64,000 bases of DNA from Deltaproteobacteria bacterium (GCA_020848905.1 JADLHG010000031.1:310001-374000), one strand, 5' to 3'. Shown: positions 42,455-51,732, numbered from the stretch's first letter. A program made the numbers and translations. Notes: a model not told the origin generated them from the letters alone.

Positions 42455-44956
42455 CTACTCGAAGCCGAGGAGGCGACCGAGCTGATAGGTGGCGAGCGAC
42501 GCGAGATAGGCCGCCACCCAGAGATAGCCCACCATGAAGGTGGTCCAGCCCCAGGAGCGGGACTCCTGGCGCACCACGGCCACCGTCGACAGACATTGCA
42601 TGGCGATCATGAAGAAGACGATCAGCGACAGGCCGGTCAGCGGCGTGTAGACCGGTCGTCCGTCGGGGCGGCGCTGGTTGCGGAGCGCCTGCCGGAGGGT
42701 GGCGTCCTTTTCGGTCACCTCCTGGCCCACGCCGTAGACGAGCCCCATGGTGGCCACGAAGACCTCGCGCGCGGCGAACGCGCCGACGAGGCCGATGCCG
42801 ATCTTCCAGTCGAAGCCGAGGGGTGTCAGGGCGGGCTCGATGAAATGCCCCACCCGCCCGGCGTAGCTCTGCTGGACGCGCTCTCCCTGCTGCTGGGTCC
42901 GGAGGAGCGCGGCCGCCTCGCTGTTGGGACCGGCGGCGCGGATCGCCGCCTCGTAATCCTGGGAGTAGCGGGCTTCGCGCGGGAAGGCGAGGAGGGCCCA
43001 GAGGACCACGCTGGCGACCACGATGATGGTGCCGGCGGTGCGGAGGAACATGCGCACGCGGTGCCAGAGCACGAGCGCGACGACGCGCGGCGTGGGGAGC
43101 CGGTAGGGGGGAAGCTCGATGAGCAGCGGTAGGCGTTTCCCCTTGAGGACCGTACGGCCGAGCACCGCCGCAGCGAGGAGGGTCAGCAGCGTCGAGACGA
43201 GGTAGGTGAGAATCATCAGGACCACGCCGAGCGAGAGCGGGCCGAGGACCTTCCTCTCGGCGTGGAACAGGGCGCCGATGAGGAGCGTGTAGACGGGCAG
43301 GCGCGCGGAGCAGCTCACGAGCGGGATGACGAGCATCGTGAGCAGTCGGTCGCGAGGGTTTTCGATCGTGCGGGTCGCCATCACGGCCGGGATGGCGCAG
43401 GCGTAGCCCGAGATCATGGGCACGAGGGCGCGCCCGTGCAGTCCGATCTTGCGCATCACGCGGTCCATCATGAAGGCGGCGCGGGCCATGTAGCCCGTGC
43501 CCTCGAGGAGGGTGAGCAGGAGGAACAGGATCACGATCTGCGGCAGGAAGGTGAGGACCGAACCGACCCCCTTCACCACGCCGTTTGCGAGCAGGTCGCT
43601 CCAGAGGCTGGCGGGGAGGCGCGCGCCGAGCCACTGGCTGAGCCGGCCGAAGCCCTGGTCGATGGCGTCCATGAGCGGAGCCGCCCAGTCGAAGATGGCG
43701 GTAAAGATGAGGGCCAGCACCACGAGGAAGATGAGGAGTCCGCCGACCGGGTGGGTCAGGAAGGCGTCGATGCGCTCGGTGCGCGGGGTCCGGCCCGCGG
43801 GGGCCGTGTGCCTGAGACAGGGGCGCACCTGCCGCTCGAGGTAGCGGTAGCGCCCGTGCGAGACGGTGAGGTCGAGGTCCTCGCCGCGCTTGGCCAGCTG
43901 GCGACGCGTCTCCGCCACCGCGGCGCGCACGGCGTCCCCGGCTTGCCCGTCCTGCGTGCCGTCGGCGGGGGCCATGAGCCGCGAGAGCGCGAAGGCCTGC
44001 CGGCGCGTGGGCGGTGCGTCCTTGCCGAGCGCTGCGCCAGCGGCGGCGCGCAGCCCATCGAGGACCGACGCGTGCTCGAGGTCGGTCTGCCAGGGCCAGC
44101 GTTCGGGGAGGGGTGGAGGTGGCGCGGCCAGCAGCGCATCGAGCGCGGAGAGAAGTTCGGGCACGCCGCGGCCCGTGCGGGCGACGAGGCCCACGACGGG
44201 AACCTTCAGCCGGCGCGCGAGCTGCGGGAGGTCGATCTCGAGCCCCTCGCGGGCGGCCTCGTCGAGGAGGTTCACCGCGGCGACGACGGGGAGGCCGAAT
44301 TCGCGCAGCTGCAGGAGGAGGTAGAGGCTGCGCTCGAGGGCCGTGGCGCTGAGGATCACCACCACGGCGTCGGGAGCGGGCGAGCCACCGAGGCCGACGA
44401 GCTCGGCGAGGGCGAGCTCCTCGTCCTGCGAGCGCGCGTTCACGCTGTAGGTTCCGGGGATGTCCACCAGCTCGACCGTGGTTCCGGATGGAAGCTCCAC
44501 GTCACCGAGCTGGCGTTCGACGGTGACCCCCGGGAAGTTCCCCACCTTGGCGCGCGCTCCCGTGAGCAGATTGAAGAGCGTGGTCTTGCCGGTGTTCGGG
44601 TTGCCAGCGAGCGCGACGCGGCAGCGCCGCGTGTTCTTCGTCGGTGCCGCTCGTTCGGCCTCGGTAGGATGCGAGGGCAGGTCGACGGGGGCCGGGGTGG
44701 GCGCGTCGAGGGCGGCCGCGTCCCCGTTGTGCGGGCCGAGGGCGATCTCGGCAGCCTCGGCGCGGCGCAGCACCAGGCGAAAGCCGCGGACCTCGATCTC
44801 GATCGGATCGCCGAGCGGGGCGGCCCGCACCACGCGAACCTTGGCTCCGGGGGCCAGGCCGAGTTCGAGGAGCCTTCGGCGGAAGTCCGCGTCGCCTCCG
44901 ATGGCCGTTACCTCGGCATGCTCGCCCGCTGGAAGGACGCTCAGCGTGCGGTTCAC
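42455..44956 (-). CDS. feoB: FeoA-FeoB fusion, ferrous iron transporter
   Basis: An 833-residue protein in which FeoA (residues about 1-74, SH3-like, ending RGFRLVLRRAEAAEIAL) is fused by a Pro-rich linker to FeoB. The FeoB G domain has G1 GNPNTGKTT near residue 120 and G3 DIPG near 167, with NLLD as the G4-like motif. About ten membrane helices occupy residues 390-833, including the Gate motifs (LVSCSARLPVYTLLIGALF). It imports Fe2+ across the inner membrane. The start is a GTG at 44956 with GGAG upstream. It lies 4 bp after nuoN, so it is very likely co-transcribed with nuoJKLMN; complex I is iron-rich, which makes this biologically sensible. Confidence 0.93.
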   Translation of the reverse strand: MNRTLSVLPAGEHAEVTAIGGDADFRRRLLELGLAPGAKVRVVRAAPLGDPIEIEVRGFRLVLRRAEAAEIALGPHNGDAAALDAPTPAPVDLPSHPTEAERAAPTKNTRRCRVALAGNPNTGKTTLFNLLTGARAKVGNFPGVTVERQLGDVELPSGTTVELVDIPGTYSVNARSQDEELALAELVGLGGSPAPDAVVVILSATALERSLYLLLQLREFGLPVVAAVNLLDEAAREGLEIDLPQLARRLKVPVVGLVARTGRGVPELLSALDALLAAPPPPLPERWPWQTDLEHASVLDGLRAAAGAALGKDAPPTRRQAFALSRLMAPADGTQDGQAGDAVRAAVAETRRQLAKRGEDLDLTVSHGRYRYLERQVRPCLRHTAPAGRTPRTERIDAFLTHPVGGLLIFLVVLALIFTAIFDWAAPLMDAIDQGFGRLSQWLGARLPASLWSDLLANGVVKGVGSVLTFLPQIVILFLLLTLLEGTGYMARAAFMMDRVMRKIGLHGRALVPMISGYACAIPAVMATRTIENPRDRLLTMLVIPLVSCSARLPVYTLLIGALFHAERKVLGPLSLGVVLMILTYLVSTLLTLLAAAVLGRTVLKGKRLPLLIELPPYRLPTPRVVALVLWHRVRMFLRTAGTIIVVASVVLWALLAFPREARYSQDYEAAIRAAGPNSEAAALLRTQQQGERVQQSYAGRVGHFIEPALTPLGFDWKIGIGLVGAFAAREVFVATMGLVYGVGQEVTEKDATLRQALRNQRRPDGRPVYTPLTGLSLIVFFMIAMQCLSTVAVVRQESRSWGWTTFMVGYLWVAAYLASLATYQLGRLLGFE

Positions 44957-44960
44957 GCGA

Positions 44961-46394
44961 TCAGCTCCAGGCTCGCAAGGCCCCCGCTGCCAGCTCCGAG
45001 ATCAGCCAGAGGGGCCCCGGAAAGATGCCGAGCCCGAGGGACAGCAAGGCGGAGCCGTAGCCCGCGAGGAGGTGCCCCGCCGGCGCGCGCAGCGGGGTTT
45101 CGTCGGCAGCCGGGGTCAAAAAGGCCGCGCGAATCACCTGCAGATAGTAGTAGAGCCCCACCGTGCTGTTCACGGCGGCGATGAGTACCAGGGCGAACTG
45201 GCCGCGCTCGAGGGCGGCGGCGAAGACGAACCACTTGCCGGCGAAACCGACGGTGGGAGGGATCCCGGCCAGGCCGAACATGGCCACGAGGAGGAGCAGC
45301 GCGAGGGCCGGCGAGCGCTTGTAGAGACCGGCCAGGCTCTCGAAGGTGGGGTTCTTGTCCCCCTCGGGGTCGAGCGCCGAGATCACGACGAAGGCGGTGA
45401 TCGCCACCGGGACGTAGGTCAGGGCGTAAAAGAGCGCGGAGGCGTGCCCCGTGCTCGAGAAGGCGTAGAGGCCGACCACCATGTACCCCGCGTGCGCGAT
45501 GGTGGAGTAGGCCAGCAGCCGCTTGAGGTCCTTCTGGACGAGGGCTGCGAGGTTCCCGAGGGTCATGGAGGCGACGCTGAGCACGAGGAGGAGGTCCATG
45601 AGGCGCGCGGGGGAGCTGCTCGCCAGGACTCCCGTGGCGCGGGCGAGCAGCGCCATCGCGGCGAGCTTCGAGGCGCTGGCCAGGAAGGTGGTGACCGGGT
45701 GCGGAGCGGCCTGGTAGGCGTCGGGGGTCCAGAAGTGGAAGGGGAAGAGCGACAGCTTGTAGAAAAACCCCGCCATGGTCATGACGAGCCCGACGAGGAA
45801 GAGCGGCGAGGCGGCGAGGTCGGCCCGATAGAGGTCGGCGAGGTAGGTGCTGCCGCCGACGCCGAAGAGCAGGCTGATGCCGTAGAGGGTCACGGCGGAC
45901 GCGGCGGCGCCGAAGAGCACGTACTTGGCGGCCGCTTCGCTCCCCGGGCGCTGCGCGCGGTGGAGCGCTACCAGGATGTAGAGTCCGTAGGCCGAAAACT
46001 CCATGGCCACGTAGAGTGTAAGCAGCTCGGTCGCGCTCGCCAGCATCATCATGCCGAGCGTGGTCAGAAAGAGGAACATCGGGACTTCGCGGCGGATCCA
46101 GGGGCGCACGGTCGGGAGGTCCCGGCTGATGAGCAGGACCAGGAAGAGGGCCACGCCGAGTCCGGCCTTCACCACCTGCGAGAAGAGGTCCACCTGGTAG
46201 ATGCGGGGGAAGAAGGGCTGTCCGCGCTGGAGGATCGTCGCGGCGGCGGCGGCGGCCGCACCCAGCGCGAAGAGGAGCGAGACGACCCACCCGATGCGTC
46301 GGGAGGCCTCGGTCACCGCGAGCAGAAAACCGATGAGCGCCCCGGCCAGCACCAGGAGCTCGGGAAGAAGCAAGAGCAGCGCACCCTCGGACAC
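44961..46394 (-). CDS. nuoN: NADH-quinone oxidoreductase subunit N
   Basis: A 477-residue antiporter-like membrane subunit of complex I with about 14 helices. The family segment GNLAALVQKDLKRLLAYSTIAHAGYM, read in two overlapping parts, contains the conserved Lys and the His of the proton path. The start is the GTG at 46394, which overlaps the nuoM TAG by one base, with GGAG upstream; a longer reading would run into nuoM. Last gene of the nuoJKLMN group, followed 4 bp later by feoAB. Confidence 0.93.
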   Translation of the reverse strand: MSEGALLLLLPELLVLAGALIGFLLAVTEASRRIGWVVSLLFALGAAAAAAATILQRGQPFFPRIYQVDLFSQVVKAGLGVALFLVLLISRDLPTVRPWIRREVPMFLFLTTLGMMMLASATELLTLYVAMEFSAYGLYILVALHRAQRPGSEAAAKYVLFGAAASAVTLYGISLLFGVGGSTYLADLYRADLAASPLFLVGLVMTMAGFFYKLSLFPFHFWTPDAYQAAPHPVTTFLASASKLAAMALLARATGVLASSSPARLMDLLLVLSVASMTLGNLAALVQKDLKRLLAYSTIAHAGYMVVGLYAFSSTGHASALFYALTYVPVAITAFVVISALDPEGDKNPTFESLAGLYKRSPALALLLLVAMFGLAGIPPTVGFAGKWFVFAAALERGQFALVLIAAVNSTVGLYYYLQVIRAAFLTPAADETPLRAPAGHLLAGYGSALLSLGLGIFPGPLWLISELAAGALRAWS

Positions 46395-47857
46395 TAGAGG
46401 CTCCGTACGATGGACCGCGTGGAGGTCCCGATGAGGTTTGTGATCCACCGCGGGTAGAAACCGAAGAGCACGAGCACGGCCACGAGGATCACCCGGGGGA
46501 CGCTATGCCACGGGGTGATCTCCTTCAGGTGGTCCCATTCGGGGTTTCTGGGGCCGAAGAGCGCGTGGCCGAAGACGCGCAGCATGAAGAGGGCGCCGAA
46601 GATGAGCGCCACGATCGCCAAGATGCCGAGGAGCGGGAACTTCTTCACGGCGGCCACGAAGACGAGCAGCTCGGCCCAGAAGCTGGCGAAGCCGGGGACA
46701 CCCATGCCGCAGAGGCCCGCGATGATGAAGAACGCCACGGCCACCGGGAGCTGGCGCGCCAGGCCGCCGAAGCGAAAGATGTCTCGTTCGTGGGCCTGGT
46801 CGTAGATGAAGCCCACCGAGGAGAAGAAGAGCGCGGTCATGATGCCGTGCGCGAACATCTGGAAGACGGCCCCGTTGATCCCGTCGACGGAGAGGGTGTT
46901 CAGCCCGAGCAGCACGATCCCCATGTGCGAGACGCTCGAGAAGCCGATCACGAACTTGAAGTCGTTCTGGCGCAGCGCCACGAACGCCCCGTAGACGATG
47001 TTGGCGGTGGCCAGGATGGCAAAGGGCCCCGACCAGTAGCGCGCCCCCTCGGGGAGGAGCGGCAGGGCCACGCGCAGGATGCCGAAGGCGCCGAGCTTCA
47101 TCAGCACGCCGGCGTGGAGCATCGACACGGCCGTCGGCGCGGCCACGTGCCCGGTCGGCGACCAGCCGTGGAAGGGGAACATGCCGGCCAGCACGCCGAA
47201 GCCGATGTAGAGGAAGGGGTAGGCGGCCTTCTGGAAGGCGGGGTCGAAGCCGTGCTTCGCCAGATTGATGAGATTGAAGGACTCGCCCCCGCCGTGCCAG
47301 TAGAGGGAGATGAGGACCGGAAAGAGGAGCGCGCTCCCCGCCATGAGGAAGAGCGTCAGCTTCATCGCCGCGTACTCTTTGCGCGTGCTCCCCCAGATGG
47401 CGATGAGCGGGTACATCGGGAGCACCGCCACCTCGTAGAAGAAGAAGAAGAAGAACACGTCGAGCGACATGAAGACGCCGAAGACGCCGAAGACGAGCAG
47501 GAGCATGAAGGCGAAGTACTCCTTCACGCGGGTCTTCAGGTTCCACATGGAGAGCACGCCGGTGAAGAAGACGATCGCGTTGAGGGCGGTCATGAGCACG
47601 CCCACGCCGTCCACCGCCACGTGGTAGGTGATGCCGAAGGTGACGACCCAGGGAAAGCGCTCGGTGAACTGGTAGCCGCCGGCGGCGGCGTCGTAGCTGG
47701 CCCACACCTTGAACGCGAGGAGCACGGTGAGCAGACCGGCGAGGGCCGAGACGGACTTGATCGCCTTCTCCGCGCGGCCGGGGAGCAGCAGCACGGCGAC
47801 GAGCGCGGCGAGCGGCGTGAGGAGGATGACGCTGAGCAGGGGCATCGCGTGGGGCAT
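46394..47857 (-). CDS. nuoM: NADH-quinone oxidoreductase subunit M
   Basis: A 487-residue antiporter-like complex I subunit. Conserved segments are present: a Glu in the helix FYEVAVLPMYPLIAIWG, the loop FHGWSPTGHVAAPTAVSMLHAG, and KFVIGFSSVSHMGIVLLG. It forms part of the proton-pumping membrane arm between NuoL and NuoN. The start at 47857 is 6 bp after the nuoL stop; a second in-frame ATG 12 bp downstream is possible. Confidence 0.95.
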   Translation of the reverse strand: MPHAMPLLSVILLTPLAALVAVLLLPGRAEKAIKSVSALAGLLTVLLAFKVWASYDAAAGGYQFTERFPWVVTFGITYHVAVDGVGVLMTALNAIVFFTGVLSMWNLKTRVKEYFAFMLLLVFGVFGVFMSLDVFFFFFFYEVAVLPMYPLIAIWGSTRKEYAAMKLTLFLMAGSALLFPVLISLYWHGGGESFNLINLAKHGFDPAFQKAAYPFLYIGFGVLAGMFPFHGWSPTGHVAAPTAVSMLHAGVLMKLGAFGILRVALPLLPEGARYWSGPFAILATANIVYGAFVALRQNDFKFVIGFSSVSHMGIVLLGLNTLSVDGINGAVFQMFAHGIMTALFFSSVGFIYDQAHERDIFRFGGLARQLPVAVAFFIIAGLCGMGVPGFASFWAELLVFVAAVKKFPLLGILAIVALIFGALFMLRVFGHALFGPRNPEWDHLKEITPWHSVPRVILVAVLVLFGFYPRWITNLIGTSTRSIVRSL

Positions 47858-47863
47858 GGCTTT

Positions 47864-49756
47864 CTACGAGGCGCCGAGGAAGTAGCAGAAGACGGCCAGG
47901 AGCAGCACCGCCGTGCCGATGTAGACCTGGAGCCAGCCGGCCTGCACCTGCGCCGTCAGGCCGCCCAGGCCCTGGGTCCCTCGGGCGAGGCGGTCCGCCG
48001 AGTCGTCGAGCCCGCGCGTCTCCGCCAGGTGACAGAGGCGAGAGACGAGGTTCACGAGCCCGCCGAAGACCTTGTCGTTGAGGTCGTCCAGGTACCACTT
48101 GCGCTCGAAGAGGCGCTCGAGCGGACGCAGGTGGGCGAGAAAGCCGGTCTGGGCGGCGCCCCTCCGGCCGAACTCGAGATACGCGAGGAGCACGCCGAAA
48201 AGGGCGATCCCGACCGCGGGTGCCAGCTCGGCGATCGACGGGTGCGCCGGCTCGGCGGCGCCTAGGATCTTCGCGATGCGCGCGCCGAAGAAGCCGGCGG
48301 CCGCGCTGGCGAGGGTGAGCAGCAGGATCGGCCCCCGCATCACCCAGGGCGCGTCTCCCTCCGCGTGCGCGCCGTGCCCGTGCGAGGCGCCGTGACCGTG
48401 GCCCCCGTGAGGGGCCTCGGGGACCTTCTCGACGGTGAGCCGGCTCGCCGGGTTCGGGAAGAGCACCAGGCAGACCATACGGAAGGAGTAGTACGCGGTG
48501 AGAAAAGCCGCCGCGTAGGCCATCACGAGGAACGGGGTGCGGTGGCTATGGTGCAGGACCCCGAGGATCGACTCCTTGCTGAAGAAGCCGGCGAGCGGCG
48601 GGATGCCGGCGAGGGCCCCGGCGCCGACGACGAGCCCGGCGGTGGTGAAGCGCAGCTTGCGACCGCCCGCGCGGCCGATCGCCACCAGGTCGTTCGTGCC
48701 GAAGTGGTGGATGTACGCCCCCGCGGCGAGGAAGAGCAGCGCCTTGAAGAAGGCGTGGGTCGTGAGGTGGAAGAGACCGGCGTAGAGCCCTCCCGCGGCG
48801 AGCCCGAGGAGCATGAAGCCGAGCTGCGAGATGGAGGAGTAGGCCAGCACCTTCTTGATGTCGCGGGCCACCATGGCCATCGTGGAGGCGAGCAGCGCCG
48901 TGAAGGCCGCCACGCCGAGGACCACGGTCTGCGTGGTGGGCGCCGCCATGAAGAGCGGATGGAAGCGGGCGAAGAGGAAGACGCCCGCGGCCACCATCGT
49001 CGCGGAGTGCAGGAGCGCGCTGACGGGGGTCGGGCCCTCCATGGCGTCGGGGAGCCAGGTGTGCAGCGGGAACTGCGCGCTCTTGCCCACGATCCCGGAG
49101 AAGATGAGCAGCGTGATCAGCGTGAGCTTGTCCGGCCCGAGCTTGGCGATGTTCGCGGGCGTGAGGAGCTCGGTGATCTCGAGCGTCCCCGAGGCCTGCA
49201 GGAGCAGGATCAGCCCCACGAAGAGCCCCACGTCCCCGATGCGGGTCATGACGAAGGCCTTCTTGGCTGCGGCGACCGCTTCGGGCTTCTCGTACCAGAA
49301 GCCGATGAGGAGGAAGGACGCGAGGCCCACGAGCTCCCAGAAGATGAAGGTCTGCAAGAGGCTCGCGGCGTAGACGAAGGAGAGCATGCTCCAGGTGAAG
49401 AGCGAGAGGAGGGCGAAGTAGCGGGCCTTGCCCGGGTCGTGCCCCATGTAGCCGAGCGAGTAGATCTGCACGAGCAGCGCGACCCCCGCCACGATCGTCC
49501 CCATGAGGAGGTTCGGCCCGTCGAGCAGGAACCCGAAGAGGACCTCGGTCTCGCCGCTGACGAACCAGCGGTAGAGGATGGGCTCGGCTACCGGGCCGGC
49601 GAGGAGCAGCCGCAGCGCGCCGAAGAGCGCGACGGTCCCGCCGAGGAGGCTCACCGCGGCGGCGGCGGCGGGGCGTCTGCGCAGCGCGACGAGCGCGATG
49701 GCGAAGGAGACGAGGGGGCTCAGCGTGCAGAGCGCGGCGGTTTGCGCGGGGTCCAT
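47864..49756 (-). CDS. nuoL: NADH-quinone oxidoreductase subunit L
   Basis: A 630-residue distal antiporter-like subunit with about 15 helices. Marker segments include FVYAASLLQTFIFWELVGL, FPLHTWLPDAMEGPTPVSAL and VLAYSSISQLGFMLLGLA. The C-terminal part should provide the long lateral helix that braces the membrane arm. An unusual His/Gly-rich loop (nine His between residues about 445 and 467; 48358-48422) occurs near the start of that region. The start at 49756 (MDPAQTAAL) fits the family; an upstream ATG would overlap nuoK. The gene lies 7 bp after nuoK. Confidence 0.95.
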   Translation of the reverse strand: MDPAQTAALCTLSPLVSFAIALVALRRRPAAAAAVSLLGGTVALFGALRLLLAGPVAEPILYRWFVSGETEVLFGFLLDGPNLLMGTIVAGVALLVQIYSLGYMGHDPGKARYFALLSLFTWSMLSFVYAASLLQTFIFWELVGLASFLLIGFWYEKPEAVAAAKKAFVMTRIGDVGLFVGLILLLQASGTLEITELLTPANIAKLGPDKLTLITLLIFSGIVGKSAQFPLHTWLPDAMEGPTPVSALLHSATMVAAGVFLFARFHPLFMAAPTTQTVVLGVAAFTALLASTMAMVARDIKKVLAYSSISQLGFMLLGLAAGGLYAGLFHLTTHAFFKALLFLAAGAYIHHFGTNDLVAIGRAGGRKLRFTTAGLVVGAGALAGIPPLAGFFSKESILGVLHHSHRTPFLVMAYAAAFLTAYYSFRMVCLVLFPNPASRLTVEKVPEAPHGGHGHGASHGHGAHAEGDAPWVMRGPILLLTLASAAAGFFGARIAKILGAAEPAHPSIAELAPAVGIALFGVLLAYLEFGRRGAAQTGFLAHLRPLERLFERKWYLDDLNDKVFGGLVNLVSRLCHLAETRGLDDSADRLARGTQGLGGLTAQVQAGWLQVYIGTAVLLLAVFCYFLGAS

Positions 49757-49763
49757 GGCGGGC

Positions 49764-50069
49764 TCAGCCCTTGAGGTCGGCCAGATCATCCACGTTGATG
49801 GACTTCCGGCTGCGGTAGACGGTGAGGACGATGGAGAGCGCCACGGCCGCCTCGGCGGCGGCGAGCCCGATGATGAAGAGCACGGCGATTTGCCCCGTGG
49901 CGGGGTTCTTCACGGCGAAGCGGCTGTAGCCGAGGAAGCTCAGGCTGGCCGCGTTGAGCATGAGCTCGACGCCGATCAGGATGCCGATCAGGTTGCGCCG
50001 CGAGAGGACGCCGTAGAGCCCGATGCAGAAGAGCGCGAGAGCGAGCAGGGAGAAGGTCTGAAGGTTCAC
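49764..50069 (-). CDS. nuoK: NADH-quinone oxidoreductase subunit K
   Basis: A 101-residue subunit with three membrane helices. The conserved membrane glutamates are in GVELMLNAASL and AAAEAAVALSIVL. Part of the proton-transfer chain next to NuoJ and NuoN. The start overlaps the nuoJ stop by 4 bp (ATGA), indicating translational coupling. Confidence 0.95.
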   Translation of the reverse strand: MNLQTFSLLALALFCIGLYGVLSRRNLIGILIGVELMLNAASLSFLGYSRFAVKNPATGQIAVLFIIGLAAAEAAVALSIVLTVYRSRKSINVDDLADLKG

Positions 50070-50563
50070 GCCTTGGGTTCCTTACGCGCGATGGCGATCG
50101 CCCCGACGATGGCCATGAGCAGGATGATCGAGAGGGCCTCGAAGATCAGGTTGTACTCGTTCAGGAGCGCGCGTCCGATGGCCGGCACCGACCCGTCGCC
50201 GGCCACGCCGCTCGGCAGGATGGCCACCGGGTGCCGCGCGATCGTGAGGCCCAGCGCGAGGAAGAAGCCGAGCGCGCCGATGGAGGCGAGGAAGTGGCGT
50301 AGCAGCCGCGCGGGCTTGGTCTGTGCCGAGATCGAGTAGGAGAGCATCACCGCGAAGACCATCGCGACGCTGATCCCACCGATGTAGATCAGCACCTCCA
50401 TCGCGGCGAGAAAGGGGCTACCGAGGCTGAGAAAGAGCCCCGCCACGCCGAGGAGCGAGATGGCCAGGCCGAAGATGGCGTGCAGCACGTTTCTCAGGCT
50501 CGCGGCGAGAAGCCCTCCGCCGAGCACCATGCCGAAGAAGATCCAGGCGACCGAGTGCAACAT
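50066..50563 (-). CDS. nuoJ: NADH-quinone oxidoreductase subunit J
   Basis: A 165-residue subunit with five membrane helices. The conserved segments NVLHAIFGLAISLLGVAGLFL and the helix with the pi-bulge region LIYIGGISVAMVFAVML are present. The ATG at 50563 (MLHSVAWIFF) fits the family; an in-frame TTG at 50584 would add seven residues, and neither has a clear ribosome site. It is the first gene of the nuoJKLMN-feoAB run and is separated from nuoI by an opposing lipoprotein gene, so it needs a promoter of its own in the gap to the right. Confidence 0.9.
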   Translation of the reverse strand: MLHSVAWIFFGMVLGGGLLAASLRNVLHAIFGLAISLLGVAGLFLSLGSPFLAAMEVLIYIGGISVAMVFAVMLSYSISAQTKPARLLRHFLASIGALGFFLALGLTIARHPVAILPSGVAGDGSVPAIGRALLNEYNLIFEALSIILLMAIVGAIAIARKEPKA

Positions 50564-50915
50564 CGGCGCGAACCATACGCCCAACCGATGGAGCGGAAAA
50601 GAGTGTTGAGTGGGTTCCTGCGACGGTCGCGTGGCCTCGCGGAGGCGCGCACGCTAGAGGGCGACGGAGCGCGGGCAAGCTCGGGCCGCGATGGCCGCCT
50701 CCACGGGCCGACGAGGGAGGACGCGAGCCCGGAGAGCAATAAAAACAGTCACATAACAAAGACATAGGACAGTCGAGCGAGTTTTCTCGACGGGGAATTT
50801 GCCGCCCGATCCGCAATGGCGTATTCGAGTAGTTGAAGAAACTACATGTAGGACAACTCGCTACAAGGCAAAGAAGTAGGGGATAACAGCGAGTTACAGA
50901 AGACGGAGGGACGCC
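50564..50915. promoter_or_regulatory. Divergent control region, nuoJ operon / lipoprotein gene
   Basis: 352 bp with no supported gene and markedly AT-richer than the surroundings from 50740 to 50900. It contains three perfect inverted repeats: GTCGAG/CTCGAC at 50772-50791, GTAGTT/AACTAC at 50829-50845 and AACTCGCT/AGCGAGTT at 50855-50895. The last right arm ends about 20 bp before the lipoprotein ATG, just upstream of its GGAGGG site. This must drive nuoJKLMN leftward and the lipoprotein gene rightward. I could not pick single -35/-10 pairs with confidence. Confidence 0.5.
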
Positions 50916-51731
50916 ATGAGGACCTGGACACGTTGGACGGCGCTGTTATGGGCCACGCTCGGAGCGGGTTGCGCGGGGAGCCTGGAGATCTGGGACCCGC
51001 CGAGCACCGAGACGGAGACGAGCTTCGCCCCGAGCGGCGTGAGCTCGGAGCGTCGGCCGGGCCTGACCTCCTCGGGAGATCGCGCGCCGGAGCCGCTCGG
51101 CCGCGTCACCTGCGCGATCCCTCCGCAGTGGAGTTATCCGCACCTCCTCGAGGAGGGGGCGACGGTGACCTCCTCGTACGACGGCCAGAGGCTCTGCCTG
51201 GGTGCGGAGGCGCAGGGGCAGCACCTCTGCCACTGGACGAAGCTCTTCGACCGGCGCACCCGCGCGGTGCAGGCCTGCTACGAGCTCGCGCTCCAGGCCG
51301 CTGAGCAGCAGGGGTTGCGAGCGGTCCGCGGCGCGGCGGATCAATGGAAGGAGCTTCGCGAGCAGATGCTGCCGCCGGACTGGCAGCCCGGCGCGAGCGA
51401 AGGGTCCCGCTCCTCCTTCTCCCACTGGGTGGCGCTGATGGCCAACGGGGGCCGACCGATGGCCGCGAGCTCCGAGCCCCTCTGCTTCCTCACGAAGGCC
51501 GAGGACGGGCCCGCGGTGCAGACGGAGTCCATCGTCTCGTCGCTGCGATGGGCCTGGCAGGCGCAGCTCGCCGAGGAGAAGCGCGTGCTCGACCTGCTGC
51601 AGCAGGGCCTGAGAGTCGAGCTCCCCGAGCAAGCCACCTCTCTGGAGGTGCGGGTGGAACTCCAGGAGGAAGAGCTCCTCGCGCCGCCGGCGACCGACAA
51701 GCGCTGCGTCTTCCTGCCTCTCGCGGACTGA
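50916..51731 (+). CDS. Lipoprotein of unknown function inside the nuo locus
   Basis: A 271-residue protein with lipobox TLGAGC near residue 19 and GGAGGG upstream. The mature protein has a Ser/Thr/Pro linker to about residue 65, then a Cys-containing domain (VTCAIPPQW, LCLGAEAQGQHLCHW, VQACYEL) and helical segments (AQLAEEKRVLDLLQQGLRVEL), ending KRCVFLPLAD. I recognise no family. It is on the opposite strand between nuoI and nuoJ; its stop lies one base from that of nuoI, so both transcripts must overlap. Its placement in a respiratory locus could be accidental. Confidence 0.68.
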   Translation: MRTWTRWTALLWATLGAGCAGSLEIWDPPSTETETSFAPSGVSSERRPGLTSSGDRAPEPLGRVTCAIPPQWSYPHLLEEGATVTSSYDGQRLCLGAEAQGQHLCHWTKLFDRRTRAVQACYELALQAAEQQGLRAVRGAADQWKELREQMLPPDWQPGASEGSRSSFSHWVALMANGGRPMAASSEPLCFLTKAEDGPAVQTESIVSSLRWAWQAQLAEEKRVLDLLQQGLRVELPEQATSLEVRVELQEEELLAPPATDKRCVFLPLAD

Positions 51732-51732
51732 G

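Noticed and set aside
49757-49789. Earlier start for nuoL
   Set aside because: It would overlap nuoK by 26 bp and add residues unlike any NuoL N-terminus.
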